Positions 1 to 6,854 of a stretch of 9,730 nt of DNA are shown here, one piece after another. A program made the translations under genes and the position numbers. Source of the stretch: Lachnoclostridium sp. UBA7097 (GTDB taxonomy: Bacteria > Bacillota > Clostridia > Lachnospirales > Lachnospiraceae); the NCBI GenBank assembly GCA_002499945.1, contig DKYP01000056.1:1-9730 (forward strand), given 5' to 3'. Every line of letters starts with the position of its first letter. The first letter of the stretch is position 1. Under the pieces are notes generated by a model, which saw nothing but the letters and a program-made list of their open reading frames with translations, searched no databases and was not told where the DNA came from.

Positions 1-1509
1 AATATTAACCAGTTATCAAATTCAAGAGTAGCATATGCAGTAGTAAGCTGTGATTCACTTGAGTTTTATTCATATAATAATACTGATTTACTTGCTATTA
101 ATCCATATTTAAAAAGGGCAGAAAAAGAAACCTATAATCTTACAATATCATCACAAGAAGGTGGAAAAATAATATCTGGAGATAGTGGAAATTATGTCGC
201 TGGGACAGAAATAAGTTTAAAAGCAGAGGCAAATTCTGGTTATAGATTTGAAGGATGGGCATCAGAGGCAGGTAACTTTTTAAATGCTCTTGATTCTGAA
301 ACCATATTTATAATGCCAGCACAAGAAACTTCTATAATTGCAAAATTTGTAAAAGAACAAAAAGAATACAAATTTGTAGTTGAAGCACAAGAAGGTGGTT
401 CTATAATTTCTGATATAAGTGGTAATTGTAAAGCTGGAGATAAAATTCCAATTGAAGCCAAAGTTAATACAGGATATAATTTTATAGGTTGGGAAGCAGA
501 AAATGGAATATTTGAAAATAGCAAATTATTAAAAACAAACTTTATAATGCCAGAACAAGATGTTACTATAAAAGCAAAGTTTCAAAAGAATATTGTTGAC
601 AATTATGGTGGAGGAGGTTCATCAGGAGGATATATACCAGGACCGGTAGTTACTGATCCGGTTATTGTACCAAGTTCGGTTCCAACCCTGTCACCAAGCC
701 AGATGCCATCATTGAGTCCAAGACCAAGTGCTACAACTGTTACAACAAGTATTCCAGACCAGACACAAGTGCCTGTAATAACACCAGAAATTACACCAAC
801 ACCTTTACCGATACCAGAGTTTTCACAGACACCAGAAGCAACATTAACGCCTTCTGCAAGTCCTGTTGTTGGAGAAAATAATAATACAAGCTCTTTGGCA
901 AAGTTAAAGAAAGGTTCAAAGGTTAAAGATAAAAAAACAAAGGCTGTTTATAAGATAATTAGTACAGGGAAAAATAAAACAGCGGAATATGTAAAAAGTA
1001 CAAAGAAGAATACAGCAGATATTGTTATTCCAGCTTCGGTAAAACTTAAAGGTAAAACTTTTAAAGTAGTTTCAATTGAAAAAGGTGCATTTAAGAACAA
1101 TAAAAAGCTTAAATCAGTAAAAATTGGCAAAAATGTTAAGGCAATAGCCAAAGAAGCCTTTTCAGGATGTAAAAAATTGGTAAAGGTCAAAATGGGTAAA
1201 AATATAAATTCAATAGGTGCAAAAGCCTTTAGTAATTGTACTTCTTTGACAATAATCACTATTCCTTCTAAAGTTAAGAAGATAGGGAAAAAGGCATTTT
1301 ATAAGTGCAAAAATCTTAGATACATAGATGTTAAGACTAAAAAACTTAAACCAGGCAGTATTGGCAGTAATGCTTTTGGTGATGGTTATCGCAATCCAAG
1401 GATAAAAATGGACAAAAGTGTATGGATGCAGTACCAGAATATCCTGGAATCTAAAGGTTTATCTAACAAGGCTGTATTTATAGTAAATCCTGATAAGCTG
1501 GTAATTTAG
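1..1509 (+). CDS. Cell-surface protein with InlB-type B-repeats and a BspA-like LRR domain (5' end missing)
   Basis: The frame is open from base 1, so the start lies upstream; 502 residues are visible. Two tandem repeats of about 72 residues (roughly 45-116 and 123-194) share the pattern Y-x-(6)-Q-EGG-x-I-I, a central aromatic-x-G-W and a closing (F/N)-x-IMP-x-Q-x(5)-AKF. This is the style of the divergent InlB B-repeat (Listeria-Bacteroides repeat) family. A Gly-rich hinge (203-210) and a Pro/Ser/Thr-rich linker (about 214-290) follow, then a leucine-rich-repeat domain of BspA type (about 339-460) with successive I-x-x-x-AF-x-x-C/N-x-x-L units. The LRR region is very rich in lysine. The family is typically extracellular and involved in adhesion or protein binding; ligand and anchoring are unknown here. 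No LPXTG sorting signal or C-terminal membrane anchor is visible, and the signal peptide would be in the missing part. The structured element at 1678-1811 follows and may act as its 3' end. The domain calls are firm; the role is inferred. Confidence 0.85.
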   Translation, partial: NINQLSNSRVAYAVVSCDSLEFYSYNNTDLLAINPYLKRAEKETYNLTISSQEGGKIISGDSGNYVAGTEISLKAEANSGYRFEGWASEAGNFLNALDSETIFIMPAQETSIIAKFVKEQKEYKFVVEAQEGGSIISDISGNCKAGDKIPIEAKVNTGYNFIGWEAENGIFENSKLLKTNFIMPEQDVTIKAKFQKNIVDNYGGGGSSGGYIPGPVVTDPVIVPSSVPTLSPSQMPSLSPRPSATTVTTSIPDQTQVPVITPEITPTPLPIPEFSQTPEATLTPSASPVVGENNNTSSLAKLKKGSKVKDKKTKAVYKIISTGKNKTAEYVKSTKKNTADIVIPASVKLKGKTFKVVSIEKGAFKNNKKLKSVKIGKNVKAIAKEAFSGCKKLVKVKMGKNINSIGAKAFSNCTSLTIITIPSKVKKIGKKAFYKCKNLRYIDVKTKKLKPGSIGSNAFGDGYRNPRIKMDKSVWMQYQNILESKGLSNKAVFIVNPDKLVI

Positions 1510-1677
1510 GAGAGTAAAGACCAAAATTTATATTTTATACAAGGGATATTAATGCAGCCAAAATTTGCAAGCTTTGGTGGTAATCTGGAAATTTTGTATT
1601 GGCAAGATATCAATATATGTATCCCATTATTGGTTAAACAAAAATTATCACCAGGGCTGGTAAATAATAAAATTTTT

Positions 1678-1811
1678 CCACCTGTGCGGTTGCAATCCAC
1701 TTATTAAATGAGCAAAATGTGGCTGCCTTGGCAAACATAAGAGTGCAGTAGCACGGATTTTGCGTATAATAAGTGGGTTGGATGCTTTTTAGCATCCAAC
1801 CGCACAGGTGG
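1678..1811. repeat. Structured element, copy 1 (nested stems and hairpins)
   Basis: This 134-nt stretch is bounded by a perfect 15-bp inverted repeat (1678-1692 with 1797-1811). Inside it are a second stem of 12 pairs (1694-1705 with 1768-1779, one G-T), a third stem of 7 pairs (1712-1718 with 1757-1763), and two small hairpins (1724-1727/1730-1733 and 1743-1746/1751-1754). A side hairpin (1780-1785/1792-1797, loop of mostly T) sits between the second stem and the closing arm. A run of T (1815-1820) follows. It could be a structured RNA in the transcript between two surface-protein genes, a large terminator, or a MITE/REP-like DNA element. A diverged tandem copy follows 8 bp later. The pairing is read directly from the sequence; the function is unknown. 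Confidence 0.7.
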
Positions 1812-1819
1812 AAATTTTT

Positions 1820-1956
1820 TCATATGTACAATTGGAAGCTACACTTTAAATGAATAAAATATGTCTAGTTTAGCAGACACATAAATACAATAGCATGGAT
1901 TGTGTGAATATATGAGTGGGCTGGATATTCTCTTGGGCATCCAGCTATACAATTGG
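1820..1956. repeat. Structured element, copy 2 (diverged tandem copy)
   Basis: This 137-nt stretch aligns end to end with 1678-1811 in the same orientation. Shared blocks are around the TTAAATGA, AGCA(C/T)GGATT, GTGGG(T/C)TGGAT, GCATCCA and TGGAAATTTTT segments. The outer stem is weaker (1820-1834 with 1942-1956, 11 of 15 pairs counting G-T). The side hairpin (1920-1926/1939-1945) is retained, and one inner hairpin is rebuilt with different bases (1862-1866/1875-1879). Several pairs differ from copy 1 on both sides while staying complementary. It is followed by T5 (1960-1964) and lies 67 bp upstream of the RBS of the next gene, so it could sit in that gene's leader or just before its promoter. 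Confidence 0.6.
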
Positions 1957-2030
1957 AAATTTTTAAGTAAAAAATGGTATTAGGAATTATAAAAAATATT
2001 GTTAATAATTAATTTGGAGGAAATATTGAT

Positions 2031-3623
2031 ATGAAATATAAAAAAAGAGTTGTACAGATATTTTTGTTATATGTATTAACTATAATATTAATGGCAGGTT
2101 TTGGAACAAAAAAAGTAAATGCTGAATCAATTTCAAATTCGGTATATTATACATTAGGAACACAAGAAAGTGGATTTATTACAGAGAATGGTGATGACAA
2201 GCAATATTATATGTTTACATTACCAGAATCAGGGAGTATTAAAATAACAGGTTCTGCATATATGCAATATATAGATTTATATGTATATGATGAAAATGCA
2301 AATGAATTATGGAATAAAGAACAGTCGTGGAATAGCACTTCTGAGGTTATTTCTATAAACCATACTATATACCTTACATCAGGAACTTACTACTTTTGTG
2401 TTGGAAAAGATGGAGGACATTATGGCGGATTTGATTTTAAGATTGATTTTAATCCAATTAATGAATCGTTTAATGAGATAAACGGAGGAAGTAATAATGC
2501 CATTGCCAATGCAAACTCTATTGATACAGATGGTACATTATATACTGCACAAATAGCTGTTAATGATGAAAAAGATTTTTTTAAATTTGTTTTACATGAA
2601 TCTGGGAAAGCAAATTTTAATGCTTTATTTTATGAAATGGAGGAGGTATACTGGAAAATTTATAGCGAAGAGGGTATAGAACTTCTATCAAAAGAACCAA
2701 GTTGGAATAGTACAACCAAAAATATAGTTGTAAATGATGATTTATATTTAACTTCTGGAACATATTATATTGCTGTTAGCGAAAGCTCTGGTTGTACTGG
2801 AAAATATACATTTTCATTACCATTTTCATCATCGGAAGAAGCATATGTTGAAGTAAATGGGGGTTCAAATAATTCTATTTCGTCTGCATCTTCATTGGAT
2901 TTGGAAAATGATTATAAAGGGCAGATAGCGCTTAATGATGAAAAAGATTTTTATGCTTTTACACTTGATTCAAGCCAGTCTATTAGTATAAATGTCCAGG
3001 CTGGAATGGAAGAAGTGAATGTATACTTATATGATTTTAGTGGCAACGAATTATCGTCATGGAATCCATATTGGAATGATATTACGAAAAAAATAGATTT
3101 TAAAGAAACTAAGATATTGGCAAAAGGAAAATATTATGTTGCTATAGTTTTAGATTATGGTAACTATGGTGATTATATATTAAATATATCCCCACTTACA
3201 AAAAATAATTGCCCACATAAGGATTATGACAGCGAGTGGCATGATTCTACATATTTTACAAAAGGATACAGGGAATATATTTGCCAGGAATGTGGATATT
3301 CTTATAAGACAGATTATGAACCAGTTAAAAGGTTAGACCAGGGATATTTGTATAGTTACTGTTATGCAGGAAAAAGAAACATTAACGTGTACTGGTCAAC
3401 AATAACAGATGCGTCAGGGTATCAAATCAGATATTGTACAAGAAAAGATTTTAAAAGTGATGTATTAACAAGAAGAGTAAATGGACAATCTTCAGACAGG
3501 ATAATTATTGGAAAATTGAAGCGCAATAAAAATTATTATGTACAAGTCAGGGCATATAAAACATATGGTTCAAAAACTGTATATGGTAAATGGTCTGGTA
3601 AAATAAAATTAAAAACTAAATAG
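2031..3623 (+). CDS. Secreted protein: three PPC-like repeats, zinc-ribbon-like motif and Fn3-like domain
   Basis: The 530-residue product starts with a clear signal peptide: KYKKR, a hydrophobic core at about 8-24, and likely cleavage after VNA at residue 31. Three tandem beta-rich repeats follow (about 45-140, 168-265, 294-388). Each has a D(E/D)K-(D/Q)-(F/Y) opening, a (S/P)-x-W-N motif in the middle and a L-x-(S/A)-G-(T/K)-Y-Y close, as in bacterial pre-peptidase C-terminal (PPC) domains. The linkers between them both carry VNGGSNN or INGGSNN. Residues 394-421 hold CPH and CQECG (C394, H396, C418, C421), a zinc-ribbon-like pattern often seen in gut clostridial surface proteins. The last 95 residues resemble a fibronectin type III domain. 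No protease or glycosidase catalytic domain is present, so a binding or adhesion role is inferred. The start is set by GGAGG at 2016-2020, 10 bp before the ATG. No anchor is visible. Confidence 0.85.
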   Translation: MKYKKRVVQIFLLYVLTIILMAGFGTKKVNAESISNSVYYTLGTQESGFITENGDDKQYYMFTLPESGSIKITGSAYMQYIDLYVYDENANELWNKEQSWNSTSEVISINHTIYLTSGTYYFCVGKDGGHYGGFDFKIDFNPINESFNEINGGSNNAIANANSIDTDGTLYTAQIAVNDEKDFFKFVLHESGKANFNALFYEMEEVYWKIYSEEGIELLSKEPSWNSTTKNIVVNDDLYLTSGTYYIAVSESSGCTGKYTFSLPFSSSEEAYVEVNGGSNNSISSASSLDLENDYKGQIALNDEKDFYAFTLDSSQSISINVQAGMEEVNVYLYDFSGNELSSWNPYWNDITKKIDFKETKILAKGKYYVAIVLDYGNYGDYILNISPLTKNNCPHKDYDSEWHDSTYFTKGYREYICQECGYSYKTDYEPVKRLDQGYLYSYCYAGKRNINVYWSTITDASGYQIRYCTRKDFKSDVLTRRVNGQSSDRIIIGKLKRNKNYYVQVRAYKTYGSKTVYGKWSGKIKLKTK

Positions 3624-3671
3624 TAATTTAAATTTAGAAGGCATACATTCAGCTTATTTTTTGGTGCATAT

Positions 3672-3695
3672 AGGCGGTATTAAAAAATACCGCCT
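3672..3695 (+). terminator. Hairpin terminator after the secreted-protein gene
   Basis: A perfect 10-bp stem (3672-3681 with 3686-3695, AGGCGGTATT and its complement) closes a four-A loop 48 bp after the stop at 3623. The downstream T-tract (TGTTATTAT) is imperfect. It may also stop transcription arriving from mobA on the other strand, although no T-run follows in that direction. Confidence 0.7.
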
Positions 3696-3813
3696 TGTTA
3701 TTATAGGAAATATATCAAGTATAAAAGAAGAATCCAATTCTAAAAGAGAGTTATATTTTTTTTACACAGTTAATATATTACAGTCTGGTAATTATTGTTT
3801 TTTAAAATTTTCT

Positions 3814-5199
3814 TTAAAGGTCGTATGTATTTTGCTTTTTTTGTTCATTGCCTGGCATATCCATATATTGAACCAGTATATTTTTTAAATGTTCCAGTTC
3901 CTTTACTTCCATAATCTGCTTTTTATAACTATCAGAAAGTTTATTTCTTTCATTTTCCATTACCATATAGTCTTTTCTCACTTCTTCAGGATTAATTTTA
4001 ACAGGGTTTAATCCCATCTGTTCCAGTCCATTTTTTGCCCCGTCATAAAGTATAAGCTGTGTTTCATATTTGCGGAATACGGCATCTTTATTTTTAGCTT
4101 TATGATACTTAATATGGTATGGTTTATTTTCTGTATACTGTTCTGCATATTTAAGAATTAATGCCTGTTCCCTCATTTTTCTTTCTAAAGAAATAATGTT
4201 GCTTTTTGTATACCCTGCTTTGTCAGATAGGACAGTAACTTGTTCTTCCAGTTCTTTTAATGACTGGAAGCCTTTTTCATTTAAGGCGGCATATGCCTGT
4301 GCTGCAAATTTAAGGTTTTGTTTGTCTGCCCATTTTTTAAGTCCAGGGTTTTCTTCATATTTATGGCTGGCAGATGTATTAATAAGGCTGCGTATGCTTC
4401 TGCCATGTAACATTTTGCCAGCACGTTCCTTGGCTTTATTTTCTATGCGTTCTTTAATGCGTTCTTTTGTATAATCCATGCCTAAAGTTTTGCTGCGTCC
4501 CCTTATAAAATACTTCTGTCCTTTTGCCCTGAATTTAATATATTTTCCAGAATTAGCAAGCCCTGCATTTTGTACTTCATATCCTTTTGATTTCATTTCT
4601 GATATAAATTCTTCATAAGACAAGGCATTTTTAATGGCTTCATTGATGTCAGTTTTAAGCCTGGCTTTCCATGAACTGCCTTTCCTGTATTCCTGCCATT
4701 CTTTGTAAGACTTGCCTTTTGAATTTGATACAGGTATGACAGAAAGGTTATGTTCCCTGCACAGCTCATCACTAAGTCTGCGTATATGGTAGTAACTTTG
4801 TTTACAGTCATGGTATTTTTTATGGTGTATATTATCTGCTGCACAGAAAATTATATGGTTATGGATATGACCTTTATCAATATGCGTGGTTACAATATAT
4901 GAATAGGTATTTCCAAGTAATTTCTCTGCAAGCTCATTTCCAATCTGGTGTGCTTTTTCTGGATTTAATAACCCGTTTTTACATTCATCTGGTGCAAAAG
5001 ATTGTATGAGATGGTAAGCTTTGTTTGGGTCTGCCGGGTCTGTTTTTGACAAGGCAAACTGGAAGTCATAAATAGCGGTCTGCGGGCTGCACCCATAAGA
5101 AGAAATAAGTATGCTTCCATCTGTTTTAGCTGGGTTACAGATATAGTCTACTGCTTTGCCAACGGTTGCTGTGATAGCATGGATTTTTGTGTATGCCAT
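3814..5199 (-). CDS. mobA: MobA/VirD2-family relaxase (mobilization nuclease)
   Basis: The 461-residue protein would nick one strand at oriT, stay bound to the 5' end through a tyrosine and pilot the strand into a recipient. The N-terminal relaxase domain (about 1-250) shows the expected motifs. A candidate catalytic Tyr19 lies in VDYICNP, a AYHLIQSF-P block is at 61-70, and the metal-binding three-histidine motif HIDKGHIHNH is at 106-115, followed by IIF. The C-terminal half (about 300-450) is charged and helical, probably coiled-coil. Length is normal for clostridial MOBP relaxases. The ATG at 5199 lies inside the 3' end of mobC, in another frame. The nearest ribosome site (AAAGGAG, complement of 5214-5220) is 14 bp away, rather far, so translational coupling to mobC is likely. 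The two genes form one minus-strand operon reading away from the candidate oriT. Confidence 0.92.
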   Translation of the reverse strand: MAYTKIHAITATVGKAVDYICNPAKTDGSILISSYGCSPQTAIYDFQFALSKTDPADPNKAYHLIQSFAPDECKNGLLNPEKAHQIGNELAEKLLGNTYSYIVTTHIDKGHIHNHIIFCAADNIHHKKYHDCKQSYYHIRRLSDELCREHNLSVIPVSNSKGKSYKEWQEYRKGSSWKARLKTDINEAIKNALSYEEFISEMKSKGYEVQNAGLANSGKYIKFRAKGQKYFIRGRSKTLGMDYTKERIKERIENKAKERAGKMLHGRSIRSLINTSASHKYEENPGLKKWADKQNLKFAAQAYAALNEKGFQSLKELEEQVTVLSDKAGYTKSNIISLERKMREQALILKYAEQYTENKPYHIKYHKAKNKDAVFRKYETQLILYDGAKNGLEQMGLNPVKINPEEVRKDYMVMENERNKLSDSYKKQIMEVKELEHLKNILVQYMDMPGNEQKKQNTYDL

Positions 5200-5489
5200 A
5201 TTTTTTCCATAATCTCCTTTATCTCATCTATGTCATCTTTATAAACATTCCCGGTTGTGTTTACACGTTTTGCAATCTGGTTAATGTTGCTGCTGGTATT
5301 TGCAAGGAGTGTGTTCATTTCATGCAGGCAGGAATAATCAATATCATATACATACCCATACAGGATTAAATGCCTTATGAACGCTGATTTACTGTTTATG
5401 CCTGACTGTTTTAATTTGCGGTTTAGTATATATAATTCATCATCATTTAACATTACTTTTAATTCATTCTGTCTTGTGCGTCTGCCCAT
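5148..5489 (-). CDS. mobC: MobC-like relaxosome accessory protein
   Basis: The 113-residue protein has the layout of the MobC family (bacterial mobilization protein). A basic N-terminus (GRRTRQNELKV) leads into a ribbon-helix-helix-like segment (about 8-50: strand, then LNDDELYILNRKLKQSG, then SAFIRHLILYG). The characteristic NINQIAKRVN motif follows at about 70-79, with a helical tail after it. MobC proteins bind oriT and help the relaxase reach its nick site. The start is supported by an AAAAAGGAG ribosome site (complement of 5499-5507), 9 bp upstream. Its last 52 bp overlap the beginning of mobA in a different frame, which points to coupled expression. It lies directly beside the candidate oriT. 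Confidence 0.88.
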   Translation of the reverse strand: MGRRTRQNELKVMLNDDELYILNRKLKQSGINSKSAFIRHLILYGYVYDIDYSCLHEMNTLLANTSSNINQIAKRVNTTGNVYKDDIDEIKEIMEKIWHTQKSMLSQQPLAKQ

Positions 5490-5548
5490 AAGTATCTGCT
5501 CCTTTTTAAGTTTTTTCTATATGGCATTAATTGCAGGGGTTTAGTTCC

Positions 5549-5664
5549 AAGGGGTCAGGGGAATGTGTCCCCTTTTTTGCCTGTGTTCCCACACGGGCAG
5601 TGCTTGCTGTTCTTCTCCCGGGCAGGTAAAGCATTGCCCAGGCAGTACCACACCTGGCGGTGTC
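5549..5664. other. Candidate oriT region (clustered inverted repeats upstream of mobC)
   Basis: This G/C-rich island in an AT-rich neighbourhood begins 60 bp upstream of the mobC start and packs several dyads close together. They are a 6-bp stem with a 5-nt loop (5557-5562/5568-5573) followed by T6, or alternatively AAGGGG/CCCCTT (5549-5554/5569-5574); a 7-bp stem with a TCCC loop (about 5580-5586/5591-5597, one G-T); and an 11-bp inverted repeat with one G-T (5595-5605/5629-5639). MOBP-type origins of transfer usually lie just upstream of mobC and consist of such dyads next to a nick site. I cannot identify a nick consensus with certainty. The first hairpin alone could be a terminator in the plus direction. 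Confidence 0.5.
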
Positions 5665-6061
5665 CAGACGGCTTTGTTTTAAAGGATATAACAAAAAACT
5701 GCCATTCTATGCAGCAGGCATAAAGTACCTGTTGCAGTTAAACAGCAGTCATGATGTCTTGTAATTTATCTGCTATTAATTTAACAGAGTATTGGACAGA
5801 AGTCAACTGTATTTAATAGCAGCTGTATTATGTATAAGTTCAGGATATATTTGAATGGATAAAAAACTGTAACGTTAGTAATTGCTTTTATGAACATTAG
5901 TACCTTTGTGTGCTGGATAAAACATGTTATGACATTTAATGTATACCTAAGCAAACTTTTTTAAAAAATTTTTGTTTGGGCACTGGGATTTAGTACCCCT
6001 CCGGTGATGTAGTTATATGTAGGGTTAAATAACCAGAACTATATCTGTGGAAAGGAAGCTG
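5665..6061. other. Non-coding region between mobC and the sigma-like gene, with two dyads
   Basis: No credible gene is seen here. Two dyads stand out. One is a 9-bp stem (5710-5718/5728-5736, one G-T, 9-nt loop). The other is a larger inverted repeat of 10 perfect pairs (5770-5779, CTGCTATTAA, with 5813-5822) that encloses a further ACAG/CTGT pairing (5784-5787/5807-5810). A run of T6-A6-T5 at 5957-5973 is flanked by CAAAC and GTTTG. The promoter of the sigma-like gene must lie here, but I cannot pick a convincing -35/-10 pair. The 14-mer at 5759-5772 recurs at 6853-6866. Confidence 0.55.
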
Positions 6062-6502
6062 ATGGAAAGTAAAAATTATACGGCTGAAGAACTGGAGAGT
6101 ATACAGCACAGGTTTGATTCATATTGCAAAAAGGTTATTGATGGCTCTGTAAGAAACCAGGTAAGGGGATATCTTAGATATTGTAAAAATTACAATGCAG
6201 TACCACTGGATGATGAACCGGATATCCTTGGAGGGGTAATTGATGATTATCTTTTTGAGAAAATTGAGATTAAGGCAGGTGATGAAACTATTTACCTGGA
6301 AAGTTACCAGCTTGCAGAAGCAGTAATGAAAATACCAGAAAAAAAGAGGGTTGCACTTCTTTTTGCGGTTGTGTTTGGTTACTCTGTGGCAGAAGTTGCA
6401 GAGAAGCTTAATATAAAAAAAGAAACGGTATCAGATTATAAGTATGATGCTTTAAATATACTAAAGAGGGAGGCTGGTAAATGTGGAAAAGAAAGAAAAT
6501 GA
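6062..6502 (+). CDS. Sigma-70-like regulator (region 4 HTH)
   Basis: The 146-residue protein resembles the small sigma-factor-like regulators of Tn916/Tn1549-type elements. A helical N-terminal half (about 1-80) precedes a sigma region 4-like module (about 83-137): YQLAEAVMKIPEKKR, then a hydrophobic helix, then the helix-turn-helix YSVAEVAEKLNIKKETVSDYK and a basic recognition-helix tail. No region 2 is present, so it may act as a transcription regulator rather than a full sigma factor. The start at ATG 6062 is chosen because AAAGGA (6051-6056) sits 5 bp before it. A GTG 15 bp further upstream is in frame but has no ribosome site. Its 3' end overlaps the next gene by 20 bp, so the two are probably co-transcribed. 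It likely controls excision or transfer genes of the element. Confidence 0.8.
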   Translation: MESKNYTAEELESIQHRFDSYCKKVIDGSVRNQVRGYLRYCKNYNAVPLDDEPDILGGVIDDYLFEKIEIKAGDETIYLESYQLAEAVMKIPEKKRVALLFAVVFGYSVAEVAEKLNIKKETVSDYKYDALNILKREAGKCGKERK

Positions 6503-6716
6503 AATGCTGCTGCCACCAGATACCATACTGGAAGCAGTAGCAGGCATCCATGAAGCTTTGCAGGAAGTTGTGGATTATTATGACAGGTTTATACATGCAA
6601 AATTCAATTACATAACAAGAAAAAAGGGTATTAATATTTCATATATGCCACTGGAAGATATGAAACAGGAAACCAGGGCTGAGCTGGTAGATAAAATAAA
6701 AAAATTCATATTGTAA
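6483..6716 (+). CDS. Small HTH protein of conjugative-transposon type (HTH_16-like)
   Basis: The 77-residue protein has the shape of the short helix-turn-helix proteins found beside sigma-like genes in Tn916-type elements. It opens LLPPDTILEAVAGIHEALQEVVDYYDRFI, continues with a loop naming a Y-I-x-R-K segment, and closes with LEDMKQETRAELVDKIKKFIL. These match the family pattern of an N-terminal (L)P-x-x-x-I-x-A-A-x-x-G motif and a C-terminal D-x-x-x-x-x-x-x-x-L-x-x-K-I helix. A GTG start at 6483 is preferred because GGGAGG (6468-6473) is 9 bp upstream; an in-frame ATG at 6504 would remove 7 residues. It overlaps the sigma-like gene and is followed by a stem-loop at 6778. The role is inferred as regulation of the element. 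Confidence 0.75.
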   Translation: MEKKENEMLLPPDTILEAVAGIHEALQEVVDYYDRFIHAKFNYITRKKGINISYMPLEDMKQETRAELVDKIKKFIL

Positions 6717-6777
6717 AAATAACAACAGATATGTGTATGGTTATATACCCTGCTAACGGAACATTTGCCATTCTTGT

Positions 6778-6854
6778 AAAGCACATAAAAATATAAAATG
6801 CAGACAGTAGGCAGATAGTATTTTATGTGCTTTTGGGGCTGGCAAAGCCTTTTT
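6778..6854 (+). terminator. Stem-loop and short T-tailed hairpin after the regulator pair
   Basis: A perfect 13-bp stem (6778-6790 with 6821-6833, AAAGCACATAAAA and its complement) encloses a 30-nt loop 61 bp after the HTH gene. It is followed at once by a short GGCT/AGCC hairpin (6837-6840/6846-6849) with T5. Together they probably end the regulator transcript. The 30-nt loop is long for a classical terminator, so a regulatory RNA structure is an alternative. Confidence 0.5.

Noticed and set aside
1678..1956. CRISPR-like repeat pair
   Set aside because: There are only two diverged copies of about 135 nt, directly adjacent, without short identical repeats, spacers or cas genes.
3661..3888. 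Plus-strand open frame of about 75 codons beginning with TTG
   Set aside because: It runs through the terminator stem and into the 3' end of mobA in antisense, has no ribosome site, and its composition is that of antisense or non-coding DNA.
4593..4844. Second minus-strand frame inside mobA (also a plus-strand frame at 4196-4474)
   Set aside because: Both lie wholly within the well-supported relaxase gene in other frames and show no domain features.
6047..6061. GTG start 15 bp upstream for the sigma-like protein
   Set aside because: No ribosome site precedes it, while AAAGGA is correctly placed for the ATG at 6062.
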